DNA of 64,000 nucleotides, taken from positions 40,064 through 104,063 of the forward strand of contig JAKBAV010000001.1 of assembly GCA_021826225.1 (NCBI GenBank). The letters are read 5' to 3'. Source of the DNA: Pseudomonadota bacterium (GTDB lineage: Bacteria; Pseudomonadota; Alphaproteobacteria; Acetobacterales; Acetobacteraceae). The position numbers were made by a program, and so were the translations under genes. Numbering within the stretch: position 1 is the stretch's first letter; each line of letters starts with the position of its first letter. Under the pieces are notes generated by a model, which did not search any database, had not been told where the DNA came from, and saw only the letters and a program-made list of their open reading frames with translations. Below, piece after piece: positions 26,232-34,911 of this stretch.

Positions 26232-26920
26232 GAATTTCCACCATCGCGGCCCTGGCCGAGGCAAAGCGGCAGCGCCACCCCGTCGCGTTGGCCAAAAACC
26301 TCATGGATGGCACGGAATTTCTGCTCCCCGCCCCGGCCGCGCCGCTGGCACTGCATGAAGCCGCCGCCGAGGCGCTGCGCCGCGACCACACCGTCACCCA
26401 TGAAATTGATGGCGTGCTCTGGTTCATCGAAGCCCATAACCCGGCACCGCGCCTCATCCTGGTCGGCGCCGTGCATATCGCCCAGCATCTCACCCCGTTC
26501 GCCATCGCCGCCGGCTATGAGGTCACCATCATCGACCCGCGCGGCGCCTTCGCCACGGCGGCGCGCTTCCCCGGTATCGCTATTCTGGCCGAGTGGCCCG
26601 GCCCGGCGCTGGCGGCGCTGCGGCCCGATGCGGCGACCGCCATCGTCACCCTCACCCACGACCCCAAGCTCGACGACCCGGCGCTGGATGCCGCCTTGCA
26701 CTCGGCGGCGTTCTATATCGGCGCCCTCGGCTCGCGCAAAACCCATGCCGCCCGGTTGCAGCGCCTGGCTGAACGCGGCCACGGCGCGGCGGCGCTGCAC
26801 CGCATCCACGCCCCTGTCGGCCTCGCCATAGGTGCCTCGGGCCAGGCCGAAATAGCGCTTTCCATCATCGCCGAAATCATCGCCACCCGGCGCGGCAGCC
26901 CGCTCGCCACCCGCTCATGA
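26228..26920 (+). CDS. XdhC Rossmann-domain protein
   Basis: The 230-residue protein matches the C-terminal NAD-type domain of XdhC: RLILVGAVHIAQHLTPFA, YEVTIIDPRGAFAT, and the closing segment IHAPVGLAIGASGQAEIALSI. It works with the upstream XdhC N-domain protein in molybdenum cofactor delivery. Overlaps both neighbours by 4 bases. Confidence 0.9.
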   Translation: MRISTIAALAEAKRQRHPVALAKNLMDGTEFLLPAPAAPLALHEAAAEALRRDHTVTHEIDGVLWFIEAHNPAPRLILVGAVHIAQHLTPFAIAAGYEVTIIDPRGAFATAARFPGIAILAEWPGPALAALRPDAATAIVTLTHDPKLDDPALDAALHSAAFYIGALGSRKTHAARLQRLAERGHGAAALHRIHAPVGLAIGASGQAEIALSIIAEIIATRRGSPLATRS

Positions 26921-28533
26921 AATTCGGCCGCCTGCCGCTGGCCCAGGCCCTGGGCGGCATCCTCGCCCACAGCCTCAGATCCGGCGGCAAAATGCTGCGC
27001 AAGGGCGCCCTCATCGACGCCGCCGCGACCCGGCTCATCGCCGCCGCCGGCCATGGCGAAATCACGGTCGCCCAGCTCGAACCGGGCGATGTGCCTGAGG
27101 GGGAAGCCGCCATCCGGCTCGGCGCCCTGTTGCTCGGCCCGCATCTGCGCCGTTCCGCCGCTATCAATGGCCGCGTGAATATATTCAGCCAGGTCGGTGG
27201 TCTGTTGCGTCTCGCCCCTGGCGTCATTGAGCGCCTCAATCGGGCAAATGAATCGGTCACCCTGGCGACCCTGCCGGATCGTGCCATGGTAGCCGAGGGC
27301 GACATGGTGGCAACGCTGAAAATCATCCCCTTCGCGGTCAGCGCCGCCGCCATGGATACCGCGCAACGCATTCTGCGTGCGCCGGCCTTCCGCCTCGAAC
27401 CCTTCCAGGCCCTTACGGTGGGACTCGTGCTGACCGAATTGCCGCATGTGAAGGAGGCCACGCTGCAGGGCACCATCGCCGCCACGCAATCCCGCATCGC
27501 GGCGCGCGGCGGCACCATGCTTCCGGCCCTGCGCACGCCGCATCAGGAGGCACCGCTGACCGCGGCTATACGCCAGCTTCTGGCAGACGGTGCCGGGCTC
27601 ATCCTTATCGCCGGCGCCTCGGCGGTGACCGACCGCCAGGATGTCGCGCCCCGCGCCGTCGTGGCTTCCGGCGGCACGATCACTCGTTTCGGTATGCCGG
27701 TCGACCCGGGCAATCTCATCTGTTTCGGCGAAATCGCCGGCCTGCCCGCCATCATCCTGCCCGGCTGTGCCCGCAGCCCAGCCGCCAACGGCATAGACTG
27801 GGTGCTCGACCGTATTTTTGTGGGCGAAACCATCACATCGGCTGACATCGCCGCGATGGGCGTGGGCGGCCTGCTCAAAGAAACCGATAGCCGTCCAATG
27901 CCGCGGGCCAGGGCCCGGATCACGGGCATCGGCGCGGCGCCGAGAACCCGCCCGCAAATCGCCGCCCTCGTCATGGCCGCCGGCCTGTCGCGCCGTATGG
28001 CGCCGGCCAACAAACTCCTGCTCCCCATGCCGGACGGCCGCCTGATGATCGCCCAGACCGTGGACCACGCGCTGGCCTCCGGTGCCAATCCGGTCATCGT
28101 CGTCACCGGCCATCAGGATGCCGAAATCAAAGCCGCTCTCGCCGGCAGACAGGTGCAGTTCACCCATGCCGCGGACTACGCCGCGGGCATGTCGGCATCG
28201 TTGCGCGCCGGCATCGCCGCGTTACCCGCGACAGCGAGCGCCGTCCTTGTCTGCCTGGGCGACATGCCTCTGGTGGCGCCCGAAACGCTGAACCGCATCA
28301 TCACCGCCTTCGACCCCGCGGAGGGCCGCGAAATCATCATCCCTGTCCATGCTGGCAAACGCGGCAACCCTGTTCTCTGGGCCCGCCGCTTCTTTCCGGA
28401 TCTGCAACAGCTCACAGGTGATTCTGGCGCCCGCCAGATCATGCATGGGCACACGAAACAAATCGCCGAATTCCCGGCCCCAGCCACCATCCTGTACGAC
28501 TTCGACACTCCGGCCGGTCAGGTCCGCTCCTGA
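26917..28533 (+). CDS. MoCF-domain / MocA-like nucleotidyltransferase fusion (Mo cofactor cytidylylation)
   Basis: The 538-residue protein has a MoeA/MoCF-like molybdopterin-binding N-terminal region (residues 1-340) and a C-terminal NTP_transf_3 domain starting ALVMAAGLSRRMAPANKLLLP, which has the loop of MobA/MocA. MocA adds CMP to molybdenum cofactor, giving the dinucleotide form used by xanthine dehydrogenase-family enzymes. This fits its neighbours exactly. It ends 4 bases before the palindromic element. Confidence 0.88.
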   Translation: MKFGRLPLAQALGGILAHSLRSGGKMLRKGALIDAAATRLIAAAGHGEITVAQLEPGDVPEGEAAIRLGALLLGPHLRRSAAINGRVNIFSQVGGLLRLAPGVIERLNRANESVTLATLPDRAMVAEGDMVATLKIIPFAVSAAAMDTAQRILRAPAFRLEPFQALTVGLVLTELPHVKEATLQGTIAATQSRIAARGGTMLPALRTPHQEAPLTAAIRQLLADGAGLILIAGASAVTDRQDVAPRAVVASGGTITRFGMPVDPGNLICFGEIAGLPAIILPGCARSPAANGIDWVLDRIFVGETITSADIAAMGVGGLLKETDSRPMPRARARITGIGAAPRTRPQIAALVMAAGLSRRMAPANKLLLPMPDGRLMIAQTVDHALASGANPVIVVTGHQDAEIKAALAGRQVQFTHAADYAAGMSASLRAGIAALPATASAVLVCLGDMPLVAPETLNRIITAFDPAEGREIIIPVHAGKRGNPVLWARRFFPDLQQLTGDSGARQIMHGHTKQIAEFPAPATILYDFDTPAGQVRS

Positions 28534-28537
28534 ACCA

Positions 28538-28650
28538 AGAGACTGTTTCATAAGTCTGCTCCGGAGGCCGTCAAGCGGCGATTTTGTGCGCTCCGGTGCT
28601 CGAAAATCACCACTTGACGACTCACCAGAGCGACTTCTGAAACAGTCTCT
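28538..28650. repeat. 113-bp near-palindromic MITE-like element
   Basis: The ends read AGAGACTGTTTCATAAGTC and, in reverse complement, AGAGACTGTTTCAGAAGTC. The similarity continues inward (GTCAAGCGGCGATTTT against GTCAAGTGGTGATTTT), so most of the element is an imperfect inverted repeat that could fold into one long hairpin. It has no ORF. The terminal sequence resembles IS5-family inverted repeats, suggesting a non-autonomous element. No target duplication is clear. Its right end supplies two bases of the stop codon of the SDR gene. Confidence 0.75.
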
Positions 28651-29497
28651 AAGCGCCGGCTTTCTTGCCGCCGCTCATGGCCGAGGAGTTTATGGCACCG
28701 GTGAACAGACCGCTGACAAAACCCTGGTCGGTATAAAGCAGGGCGCCGGTGACGACAGCGTTCAGCGGGCTGTTGAGCAAAATCAGTGGCCAGGCCTGTT
28801 CCTCGGCGGTGGCCATGCGGTGCAGCACCGGATAGGGAAAATTATCAAGGAAGTCCTGGCCAAGCACGTCCACGGAGGCTTCCATGAAGGCGGTCTTGGT
28901 CGGGCAGGGGGCGGTGGCGTTGAGGCGGATACGCCGTTTCATGCCAAGCTCGATGGAGAATTTCTGCACCCACACCGCAAGCATTTCCTTGGATGTGGTA
29001 TAGCCATCGCGCAGCTTGTCCGGGTTGGCCTCGCACCATTTACGGGCCTCACGCGGGTCGCCTATGGCCAGGAGTTCGAGGTTCTGGGCGAGGTTCTTCT
29101 GCCATGAGAGACATGCATCTGACGAGATCAGCGCGATGCCGCCGCCATCCTTCACGGCCGGCAGAACCTCCTCGATGAATTGCCGTGCGCCGACATAATT
29201 GATGAGCATGCATTTTAGCGCGCCGACGGCATGCGGCGGCACGCCCGCGCAGGGAAACAGGAAGTCGATCGGGCCGATGCCGCGTAGCGCTTGGGCCGTG
29301 GCGCTTACCTGGTCCGGGTCGGACAGATCGGCTTTATGGAAGCCGGCACAGGGGATTTTCGGATCGACGATATCAACGATATGCACGCTGGCGCCCAGCT
29401 CGCCGAGAATCCGCGCCACGGCCTCGCCCATGCCGGACGATCCGCCAGTGACGATGGCGGTCGTGCCGCGGTAGCCGAGCCCATCAAGATTGCCCAT
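28649..29497 (-). CDS. Short-chain dehydrogenase/reductase
   Basis: The 282-residue classical SDR has TGGSSGMGEAVA (cofactor motif), ISSD (catalytic Ser region) and the YTTSK Tyr/Lys pair near 175. The family resembles coniferyl-alcohol or 3-alpha-hydroxysteroid dehydrogenase-like SDRs, but the substrate is unknown. ATG 29497 is preferred to 29512 because AAGGAGG sits 5 bases upstream. The stop TAG is formed by one host base plus AG from the palindromic element, so the true C-terminus may have been changed by its insertion. Confidence 0.85.
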   Translation of the reverse strand: MGNLDGLGYRGTTAIVTGGSSGMGEAVARILGELGASVHIVDIVDPKIPCAGFHKADLSDPDQVSATAQALRGIGPIDFLFPCAGVPPHAVGALKCMLINYVGARQFIEEVLPAVKDGGGIALISSDACLSWQKNLAQNLELLAIGDPREARKWCEANPDKLRDGYTTSKEMLAVWVQKFSIELGMKRRIRLNATAPCPTKTAFMEASVDVLGQDFLDNFPYPVLHRMATAEEQAWPLILLNSPLNAVVTGALLYTDQGFVSGLFTGAINSSAMSGGKKAGA

Positions 29498-29567
29498 TTT
29501 TGCCTCCTTCACCCCAAGGATAGCGTGGACTATCTTTGGCGATGTTTCAACCCGTCCGTCCTTCGGG

Positions 29568-30308
29568 CTACACGTCGAAGGAGAGATCCTGCGGCCAGTT
29601 CTTCTCGGTCATGGCGCGCGGCATATGGATGCCGCATTCGGTCTTCTCCTGGCCGGCCCAGCGCCCCGAGCGCTTATCCTGCCCCGGTAGCGGCTTGGCC
29701 GTGCAGGTGGCGCAGCCGATCGAGGTATAGCCCTGCGCCTGGAGCGGATGGCGCGGCAGATCATGGGCGAGGAAATACGCGTCGATCTGTTCATCATCCC
29801 AATAAGCCAGCGGGTTGACGGTGATGCGGCCATCAGCCCCGGTTTCCACCGGCCGCAAATCCGCCCGTGTGCCGGACTGGCTGCGCTTGCGCCCCGTTAT
29901 CCAAGCCTCGAAGCCGGTCAGCGCCTCATCCAGCGGGTTGGTCTTGCGGATGGCGCAGCACAGGTCGGTATCCTTCTCCCATAGCCGGCCATTCGGGTCG
30001 TAAGCGGCAAGCTGCGCTCCGGAAGGGCGGATGGAGCGGATATCGGTGAGCCTCAGCCGGGCGGCGAGTGCATCGCGATAGATCAGCGTCTCCGGGAACA
30101 GCTTGCCGGTTTCGAGGAAGATCACCGGCAGGCCGGGGTCGATCTGCGCCACCATATGGAGCAAAATCACGGATTCGGTGCCGAATGACGAAACCAGCGC
30201 GATCCGTCCGGCGAAATTGCGGCTTATGGCATCGGTCAGAATGGTCTGGGCATCGGGCGGGGTGACATTATCGAGCATTGGCTTGTCCTGAGGCGAATTT
30301 TTATCCAT
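29568..30308 (-). CDS. cysH: Assimilatory adenylyl-sulfate (APS/PAPS) reductase
   Basis: The 246-residue protein has the PP-loop motif LVSSFGTESVILLHM, the KTNPLDEAL region, and the C-terminal ECGIH catalytic cysteine. Two cysteine pairs, DLCCAIRK and GCATCT, form the [4Fe-4S] ligand set of APS-type enzymes; E. coli PAPS reductase lacks it. It therefore probably reduces APS to sulfite using thioredoxin. ATG 30308 is used; ATG 30278 with AGGA upstream is possible. It lies 5 bases after the siroheme-type gene, which fits sulfite reduction. Confidence 0.9.
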   Translation of the reverse strand: MDKNSPQDKPMLDNVTPPDAQTILTDAISRNFAGRIALVSSFGTESVILLHMVAQIDPGLPVIFLETGKLFPETLIYRDALAARLRLTDIRSIRPSGAQLAAYDPNGRLWEKDTDLCCAIRKTNPLDEALTGFEAWITGRKRSQSGTRADLRPVETGADGRITVNPLAYWDDEQIDAYFLAHDLPRHPLQAQGYTSIGCATCTAKPLPGQDKRSGRWAGQEKTECGIHMPRAMTEKNWPQDLSFDV

Positions 30309-30313
30309 GGCGG

Positions 30314-30874
30314 CTAGTCGGCTTTCGGCGCTGGCAGCCAACAGCGCGCAACGGCATGATCGGCAATGCGCCGCGCCGCCTCGGCCATGGGAATCCGCTC
30401 CGCGCGCCACCCCTCCCGCAGCGCCGCGACCTCGGCCACCCGCTCCGCCCAGACCGGGGGAAACAGGTTTTCCAGCGCCCGGCGTATTACGCCAGCCAGC
30501 CCAGGTGCTGCCCCACCGGTGGAAACGGTGAGCAGCAGATCCCCCCGCCGGATTTCCGCGACGGCGTGAAAATCGCAAAATTCCGGCACATCCTCGACAT
30601 TCACCAACACGCCCGCCGCCCGTGCCGCCTGTACCAAAGGCACATGCTGCGCCGCCTCCAGCCCGGCAACATAGAGCATGTGCAGGGCCGCCAGCGCCGT
30701 TTCATCCGGCGGAAAGCTCTGCGCCCCGGCCTGCGCGCCCAGTGCCGCATCCGCCGCAAAGAGCACGGGCGCGACTCCGGCCGCGCGCAGGGCGTTCAGC
30801 CGCCGCAAAGCAGGCGCACCGGCACCGGCCAGGCCGATTCGCACGGCAGAGGGGTTGAGAGCAATGGGAAGCAT
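30314..30874 (-). CDS. Siroheme synthase N-terminal domain-like (precorrin-2 dehydrogenase/ferrochelatase)
   Basis: The 186-residue protein resembles Met8/CysG-N: LAGAGAPALRRLNAL (modified Rossmann start), NVEDVPEFCDFH and LLTVSTGGAAPGLAGVIRRALE. The enzyme oxidises precorrin-2 and inserts iron to make siroheme, the cofactor of sulfite reductase. ATG 30874 has GGAGG 4 bases upstream, so the longer track ORF is not used. The usual VAxRK after the glycine loop is altered. Next to cysH, so sulfur assimilation is the likely setting. Confidence 0.8.
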   Translation of the reverse strand: MLPIALNPSAVRIGLAGAGAPALRRLNALRAAGVAPVLFAADAALGAQAGAQSFPPDETALAALHMLYVAGLEAAQHVPLVQAARAAGVLVNVEDVPEFCDFHAVAEIRRGDLLLTVSTGGAAPGLAGVIRRALENLFPPVWAERVAEVAALREGWRAERIPMAEAARRIADHAVARCWLPAPKAD

Positions 30875-31057
30875 GATCCTCCAAGAAAGGATTTTTTCCA
30901 CGGATGCAATGCAGAGGAAGAAATAAAGATTTTCTGCTTTGTTTGCCATAAGCCGCGCAATTATTTTGCGGCGTCGGGCGTTTCCCCGCCAAACCTGCCC
31001 CCTCTTATCCCTATTAAAATACTGTGGTTATTGCCCCGAACCGGCGTGACGCCGCCT

Positions 31058-32479
31058 TCATGTGTCGGAGACGGCAAGATCCATGCAGAACACCGTGCCG
31101 CGCGGCCCGGTAGTCTCCAGAAGCAGATCCCCGCCATGGGCGCGGATGAGATCGCGCGCGATGGCGAGGCCCAGCCCCGTGCCGCCATAGCGCCCGGAGC
31201 TGGTGAAGGGCTTGAACAGATTATCCTGCACCCGCAGCGGCAGGCCCGGCCCGTCATCGCTCACACGCAACTGCGTGAGCACACCCTCGCGCTCGGTCGC
31301 CAGCCGGATGGTTTTCGCCCCGGCCTCGGCGGCGTTCTTCATCAGGTTCACCAGCACGCGGTAAATCTGCGCCCGGTCCAGCGCCAGGACCAGATCCGTG
31401 GGCACCTCGTTGATGAAGCGTACATCCGGCGAGAGCGGCCGCACCATCGAGATCGCCTCATCGGCCAGCTCGTTCAGCTCCACCGCGCTACGGGTGATCG
31501 GTGGCGGCCCCTCGCGGGCGAAATCCACCGTGCGGGTCACGAGCTGGGAGGCGCGCTCCACGGCGGGGATCAAGGTACGGGTGGCGCGCTGCACGGTCGG
31601 GTCGTCCACGCTTTGCAGCCGGTCGGCGACGAGCAGCGCGGTTGCGAGAATGTTGCGCAGGTCATGGCTGATCTTGGCCACGGAGGTGCCCACGGCGGCG
31701 AGGCGCGCATTACGCCACAAGGCGGCGCGCATCTCATCCTGCATGATCTTGAGTTCGCGCGCGGCGGTGGAAATATCGTCATCCGGCCGCGCCGCCAACC
31801 AGGCGAGGTCCGAGGCCTCGTCCTGTTCCGGGTCTTCGCGGAAATTGATGATGCTGGTGGTGATGACGCGCATCGGCCGCACCAGGAGCCGGTCGAGCAT
31901 GGCAAATACCAGCAGCCCGGTGATCAGCGCCACGATCACCGTGACCATGAAGACATGCGCGGCATCGTTGCGTAGTTCCAGGGTCAGCGGGCCGGCATCG
32001 GCGATCACCTCCACCATGGCGCCGGGCTCCAGGGGTGAGGGCGCCTGGATATCCAGAATTGGACGGCCGAACCCGGCAACCCGCAGCACGGCATGCCAGG
32101 TGCCGTAGCCGACATTCTGCGTGGCCATCTCGGCGCGGATGCGCGGTGGCAGTCGTTGCATATCCGCGCTTTGCAACACCACGGGGGCGCGGCCTGGCAA
32201 CTCCAGGCTAATGCTCATCGCGCCGGCATAATCGAGCATGTTATGCTGAATATCCGGCGTTACCGGCATGCCGCTCTGCGCCACCGCATAGAGCACGAGT
32301 TGGGCGTGGTTGACGCGCTCCCATATCCAGTTGTTACGCAACTGGCCAAGGCCGGGCAGCAATACGATCAGCTCGATGCCGAGAATAACCGCCACGGTAA
32401 GCCAGAGGACACGCCCGGAGAGCGAATCGCCGAACAGCTCGAAACGCTGACGGCCAGGGCGGCGGCCAACCGGGCTCAT
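31058..32479 (-). CDS. Sensor histidine kinase
   Basis: The 473-residue protein has an N-terminal membrane segment (about 23-44), an extracytoplasmic sensor region, a second segment (about 178-200) and a HAMP-like link. The kinase core shows H box KISHDLRN, N box NLMKNAAEAG, G1 DDGPGLP and G2 GGTGLGLAIA. No response regulator is adjacent, so its partner is unknown. It overlaps the patatin gene by 4 bases. Signal unknown. Confidence 0.9.
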   Translation of the reverse strand: MSPVGRRPGRQRFELFGDSLSGRVLWLTVAVILGIELIVLLPGLGQLRNNWIWERVNHAQLVLYAVAQSGMPVTPDIQHNMLDYAGAMSISLELPGRAPVVLQSADMQRLPPRIRAEMATQNVGYGTWHAVLRVAGFGRPILDIQAPSPLEPGAMVEVIADAGPLTLELRNDAAHVFMVTVIVALITGLLVFAMLDRLLVRPMRVITTSIINFREDPEQDEASDLAWLAARPDDDISTAARELKIMQDEMRAALWRNARLAAVGTSVAKISHDLRNILATALLVADRLQSVDDPTVQRATRTLIPAVERASQLVTRTVDFAREGPPPITRSAVELNELADEAISMVRPLSPDVRFINEVPTDLVLALDRAQIYRVLVNLMKNAAEAGAKTIRLATEREGVLTQLRVSDDGPGLPLRVQDNLFKPFTSSGRYGGTGLGLAIARDLIRAHGGDLLLETTGPRGTVFCMDLAVSDT

Positions 32480-33447
32480 GTCTCGCGTAAGGCAGTATCC
32501 GCCGCGGCCCGCCCGGCGGCGAACAGATCGTCGAGAAAGCCCTTCTCGGTGTTCATCTTGGAGGTGAGGGGGTGGTGCGCGAGGGCCGCATCGGCGGGGA
32601 TATCCAGCAGGCTGGTATGCGGCGGCAGGAGCGAGAGCTCGGCCTCCAGCGGGGCCTGGAAGGCGATTTCATGCAGGCGGTGCACGATATCGGCGGTGGA
32701 GCTTGGCACGCCGGGCCGGCGGCGCGGCTGGGCGCGGATGAGGATGAGCCGGTCCGGAAGGGGGCTCAGCACCGGGGTGAGCGGCGGGTTGCAGCTATAG
32801 CCGCCATCCCAGTAATGCCGCCCGGCGATTTCCACGGCGGGAAACATCATCGGAATACAGGCCGAGGCGAGCAGATGCCGCACCCCGACCTCCTTGTTCG
32901 TGAACACTTTGGTCTCGCCGCTCTCTACATCGGTGGCCCCGACAAAGAGCTTGATAGCGTTGGGGTCGTTCAGCGCCGCCGGGTCGAGCAGCCCGCGCAG
33001 CACCGGCTCCAGCGGGTTGATGTCCATCGGGTTGAGCTGGCTCGGGCTGAACATGCGCAAGGCATTGGTAAAGCCGGTCATGGCCAGCTCATTGCCGAAT
33101 TCCATGCCCTTGCCCCACATCCAGTCGAGCGGCGAGGCCGGCATGCCGTTGCTGAAGATATGCGCTGAGGCGACGCGCTCCCACAGCAGCGCGACAGCCG
33201 CGCGCGCCCCCGCATTGCCGCCACGCACATGGCCCTGCACCGCCATGGCGGCGATCATCGCGCCTGACGAGACGCCGGTGATGGCGGAAAATTCGAGTCC
33301 CGATTCGAGCAGCCGGTCCAGCGCCCCCCAGGTGAAGGCGCCATGCGCGCCGCCGCCCTGCAGGGCCAGGACGATCCGTGGAGGGGTTGATTTACGGGAA
33401 ACCACTTTGGCCGGGGATGTTTTGGGAGAAGTTACGCGTAAAACCAT
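32476..33447 (-). CDS. Patatin-like phospholipase
   Basis: The 323-residue protein has the patatin catalytic layout: oxyanion loop LQGGGAHGAF, nucleophile motif GVSSG, and the Asp of the dyad in WDGGY. It hydrolyses fatty-acid ester bonds in lipids; the physiological substrate is unknown. ATG 33447 avoids overlap with the next gene upstream. No signal peptide, so a cytoplasmic role or type-independent membrane contact is likely. Overlaps the histidine kinase start, so they may be co-transcribed. Confidence 0.85.
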   Translation of the reverse strand: MVLRVTSPKTSPAKVVSRKSTPPRIVLALQGGGAHGAFTWGALDRLLESGLEFSAITGVSSGAMIAAMAVQGHVRGGNAGARAAVALLWERVASAHIFSNGMPASPLDWMWGKGMEFGNELAMTGFTNALRMFSPSQLNPMDINPLEPVLRGLLDPAALNDPNAIKLFVGATDVESGETKVFTNKEVGVRHLLASACIPMMFPAVEIAGRHYWDGGYSCNPPLTPVLSPLPDRLILIRAQPRRRPGVPSSTADIVHRLHEIAFQAPLEAELSLLPPHTSLLDIPADAALAHHPLTSKMNTEKGFLDDLFAAGRAAADTALRET

Positions 33448-33487
33448 AATCCCACGCTGCGCCTTGTTGCGCTGCGGGGCAAGCTTG

Positions 33488-33925
33488 TCAGGCCCGTGGC
33501 GGAAAATGTAGCGCCGCCGCAATACGGTTCCAGGCATTGATGGCGGCGATGGCAATGGTGAGCTGTTCGATCTCGGAGGCGGAAAATTCCGCGCCGGCCA
33601 CCAGGCGGTCGGCCGTACCGAGATGCGCCCCGCCCAGCAAGGTCAGGCGTTCGCCATAGTTCAGGGCCGCCCGTTCGCGCGCATCGAACGCCTCCGCGTC
33701 GCGCCATGCCGCCAGCAGATCCAGCTTGCGCTCCGCCACGTGCAGTTGCCGGGCCAGGCCCAGGTGAAATTGCAGGCAGAAGGCGCAGCCATTGAGCTGG
33801 CTGATGCGGATTTTAACCAGTTCCACGAGCCCATGCTCTAGCCCATGCGCCGTCGCGGCGCCGCTCAACTGACGCAACGCTGCCACGGCATCTGGCTGGT
33901 GGTTGGCAAAATCATCGAACGACAT
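33488..33925 (-). CDS. Carboxymuconolactone decarboxylase/AhpD-like protein
   Basis: The 145-residue protein carries the CxxC site of AhpD-like members: [12 protein letters not shown], with the nearby histidine. Such proteins are thiol-based peroxidase helpers or gamma-carboxymuconolactone decarboxylases; the CxxC and His favour the alkylhydroperoxidase type. ATG 33925 is the family-type start; the track ORF extends further upstream across the rpmH promoter region. Confidence 0.85.
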   Translation of the reverse strand: MSFDDFANHQPDAVAALRQLSGAATAHGLEHGLVELVKIRISQLNGCAFCLQFHLGLARQLHVAERKLDLLAAWRDAEAFDARERAALNYGERLTLLGGAHLGTADRLVAGAEFSASEIEQLTIAIAAINAWNRIAAALHFPPRA

Positions 33926-34125
33926 TGTTTGACTCCGGCATTGTGGTCGCGCCATCTCACCATGGCACGGGCGTGTGGCCAAGCCTTCCAGGGCGGTCAT
34001 CCTGGGTGTTTCATGCATTGACGCCGTGGCCATCCCCCGCCTATACCGCGCCAGCGTGCCCGGCCGGCGACGGCCCGGGCCAAAGTCTTTTGTCGTGTTA
34101 TTCGTTTATTTGTGGAGTGACTGCC

Positions 34126-34260
34126 GTGAAACGGACCTATCAACCTTCCAAACTCGTCCGCAAGCGCCGGCATGGTTTTCGCGCCCGCATGGCAACTGTT
34201 GGCGGCCGCAAGGTGCTCGCCAACCGCCGCGCCAAGGGCCGCGCCAAACTCTCCGCCTAA
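34126..34260 (+). CDS. rpmH: 50S ribosomal protein L34
   Basis: The 44-residue protein [20 protein letters not shown]... is unmistakable L34. It starts at GTG 34126, with GGAG about 9 bases upstream. The usual order rpmH-rnpA-yidD-yidC follows. Confidence 0.97.
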   Translation: MKRTYQPSKLVRKRRHGFRARMATVGGRKVLANRRAKGRAKLSA

Positions 34261-34289
34261 TTTTACACGCCCAAAGCGGGGGGCGCGCC

Positions 34290-34655
34290 ATGCCAAGGCA
34301 GACTCTGCCCAAGCGATTCAAGCGGCGGGCCGACTTTCTCCGCCTCGCGGCGCAGGGGCGCAAGCTCGTTAAACCGGGTTTTGTCCTCCAGGCGCTGCGC
34401 CAGATGGCGGAAGCTGAAGCGCCATCCATTGCGCCCGCCCCTGTTCTGGGGTTCACCGCGACCAAAAAAATTGGCAACGCGGTCATCCGCAACCGCGCCA
34501 AGCGCCGCCTGCGTGAGGCATCGCGCCTGGTTCTGGCCGGGCGCAATGCCGCCGGCCTCGAACTCGTGTTGGTGGCGCGGCGCGAAACCGGAACCATGCC
34601 GTTCGCCACATTATGCCGCAATCTGGCGCAGGCCGTGGATGAGTTCACCGCATGA
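34290..34655 (+). CDS. rnpA: Ribonuclease P protein component
   Basis: The 121-residue basic protein has the conserved RNR-type motif [13 protein letters not shown], needed for binding the RNA subunit in tRNA 5' processing. ATG 34290 is 29 bases after rpmH. The stop overlaps the yidD start (ATGA). Confidence 0.95.
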   Translation: MPRQTLPKRFKRRADFLRLAAQGRKLVKPGFVLQALRQMAEAEAPSIAPAPVLGFTATKKIGNAVIRNRAKRRLREASRLVLAGRNAAGLELVLVARRETGTMPFATLCRNLAQAVDEFTA

Positions 34656-34906
34656 GCCCCGCCGCCTACATGCTGTCCGGTGCGGTGCGGGTGTACCAGC
34701 TCACCTTGCGGCCGCTCATCGGCGCCAATTGCCGGTTCGAACCCTCCTGCAGCGCCTATGCGCGCGAAGCGCTCCACACCCATGGCGCCACGCGCGGCAG
34801 CCTGCTGGCCGCCCGGCGCATCCTGCGCTGCCATCCTTTCAACCCGGGCGGCTACGACCCGGTTCCCGCTCACTCAGCCCCCGCTCACTCAGCTAAGGAT
34901 TCCTGA
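34652..34906 (+). CDS. yidD: Membrane protein insertion efficiency factor
   Basis: The 84-residue protein has the YidD pattern: [20 protein letters not shown] and [17 protein letters not shown]. It helps YidC-dependent membrane protein insertion. A small direct repeat (cccgctcactcag twice) lies in the 3' end and changes only the C-terminal tail. Confidence 0.95.
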   Translation: MSPAAYMLSGAVRVYQLTLRPLIGANCRFEPSCSAYAREALHTHGATRGSLLAARRILRCHPFNPGGYDPVPAHSAPAHSAKDS

Positions 34907-34911
34907 ATTTC

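Noticed and set aside
26713-28167. 484-residue - strand ORF opposite the MoCF/MocA fusion
   Set aside because: Shadow frame; the + strand protein has the motifs and operon overlaps.
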